In this document: in pieces, positions 63,332 through 64,000 of the stretch
How positions within the stretch are numbered: position 1 is the stretch's first letter
How the letters are laid out: each line of letters begins with the position of its first letter
Source of the DNA: an uncultured Planctomycetota bacterium
GTDB lineage: Bacteria > Planctomycetota > Brocadiia > CAIUPP01
NCBI GenBank assembly: GCA_903901045.1
Contig: CAIUPP010000010.1
Span: 1-64,000 of the forward strand
DNA length: 64,000 nt
Direction: 5' to 3'
Program-made: the position numbers and the translations under genes
The notes under the pieces: model-generated
Database searches by the model: none
The model's input: only the letters and a program-made list of their open reading frames with translations
What the model was told of the DNA's origin: nothing

Positions 63332-64000
63332 CTATTTCTCAAACACAAGCCCCGCATACCCCACAGCGCGGTCCGGCTCTTCTTCACCCATCACATCCGC
63401 GCTGGTGATGTACTCCAGCAGACGCCCGCGCCGGGCGCCGAGGGCGCGCGCGGCGGCCACGGCGGCGGCGAGCGCCCCCGCGCCGCAGGCGTTGTGATGC
63501 TCCTCCGCCTCCGGCACGATCTGCTCCGCCCTCAAATCCAGCGCAAGCTGAATGACGCGTTGGTCGTTCGCGCGCATCCACGGCATCGCCTCGGCGGGCT
63601 CGCCGCGGAACGTAAGCCCGTACCCCATCCCGTAGTGAGTCAGGTCCGTGCTGGCAACGGCCACCACGGCTGTTTTCTCGCGCGCCATCACGGCGGCCAC
63701 GACCTCCCCCACACGCGCCGCCTCGGCGGTCGGCGGGACGGCGATCGGCAGAATGGTCGCCTGGGGGGAGAGCGACTGGATAAATGGAATCTGCACTTCG
63801 ATGGAATGCTCCCCCTCGTGCGCGGCGGCGGATGAGAGGATCACTCCCCCCGATTCCTCCAGGATGGCGGCGGCGAGCGCTTCGTTGACCCCCACCGCTC
63901 CGAGCGGGCTGCTCCATGCCCCCGAGGGGAAGAGCGAGGGCCCGCGCACGCCGTGATGGTGGACCGCGCCGAAGAGGATGTACGTCGCCGGGGCCGCGCG
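63332..64000 (-). CDS. amrB: AmmeMemoRadiSam system protein B (Memo family), partial
   Basis: The C-terminal 222 codons of a Memo-family protein; the start lies beyond the right edge. Family motifs are FGAVHHHGVRGPSLFPSGAW, EGEHSIEVQIPFIQ, ASTDLTHYGMGYG and the end VGYAGLVFEK. The His and Cys positions match the non-haem dioxygenase-like site (HHHG, EGEHS). In bacteria it occurs with AMMECR1 and radical SAM AmrS in the AmmeMemoRadiSam system of unknown reaction; the partners are not visible and could lie upstream, outside the window. Confidence 0.9.
   Translation of the reverse strand, partial: RAAPATYILFGAVHHHGVRGPSLFPSGAWSSPLGAVGVNEALAAAILEESGGVILSSAAAHEGEHSIEVQIPFIQSLSPQATILPIAVPPTAEAARVGEVVAAVMAREKTAVVAVASTDLTHYGMGYGLTFRGEPAEAMPWMRANDQRVIQLALDLRAEQIVPEAEEHHNACGAGALAAAVAAARALGARRGRLLEYITSADVMGEEEPDRAVGYAGLVFEK

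Overview
This window is a chromosomal segment of a GC-rich, probably Gram-negative bacterium that I cannot place securely. Support for a chromosome comes from a full set of housekeeping genes (dnaA, dnaG-rpoD, dnaX-ybaB-recR, rpoN, aspS, hisS, glyS, dapF, argG, cinA) and a candidate origin. Lipoprotein signal peptides, an O-antigen-ligase-like protein and an Rnf-type membrane pair suggest a diderm. The signal recognition particle RNA is the long form with an Alu domain. dnaA has neither dnaN nor gyrB beside it. Sugar-processing genes (Gfo/Idh, SGNH, UroD-like families) and many dispersed palindromic repeats are typical of uncultured phyla such as Hydrogenedentota, Sumerlaeota or PVC relatives; that assignment is inference only.

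Layout. 1-4959: a sulfur neighbourhood on the minus strand (homocysteine-forming DUF39 protein, NIL/ferredoxin partner, IscR-like Rrf2 regulator, mnmA), then cysK and a tRNA-Cys. 5037-11232: envelope-glycan genes (flippase-like membrane protein, glycosyltransferase, two methyltransferases, asparagine-synthase family protein), partly of lower GC. 11447-21371: a minus-strand cluster of transglutaminase-like, glycoside-hydrolase-like, beta-propeller, Gfo/Idh, esterase, SGNH hydrolase, UroD-family (frameshifted) and aldo/keto reductase genes, probably for uptake-independent processing of a carbohydrate or modified sugar. 21479-26469: a very unusual repeat-built lipoprotein, two small lipoproteins and an unknown membrane protein. 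26602-31135: one low-GC gene for a 1444-residue SF1 helicase fused to a PD-(D/E)XK nuclease, bounded by 35-bp direct repeats that carry the promoter of the next gene.

31155-34984: glutamine amidotransferase (pabA/trpG type), cofactor-independent phosphoglycerate mutase, a probable oriC with DnaA boxes, and dnaA. 35142-36539: rnfA and rnfE without the rest of the Rnf operon. 36957-43908: aspS, hisS, dnaG, rpoD. 43926-44590: a small gene exactly enclosed by perfect 30-bp inverted repeats. 44738-50779: C4 zinc-ribbon coiled-coil protein, a mosaic glyS, dapF and a TPR O-antigen ligase. 51145-57765: zinc-ribbon membrane protein, flavodoxin, long SRP RNA, dnaX, ybaB, recR and rpoN. 57948-64000: small hypothetical gene, argG, cinA, a zinc-ribbon protein whose 3' end overlaps a convergent TPR gene, a lipoprotein, and an AmmeMemoRadiSam B protein running off the edge.

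Several families of palindromic repeats are scattered between genes. One copy sits in frame inside mnmA. The most interesting candidates for new biology are the helicase-nuclease island with its duplicated promoter, the inverted-repeat cassette after rpoD, the 888-residue lipoprotein, and the mosaic centre of glyS.
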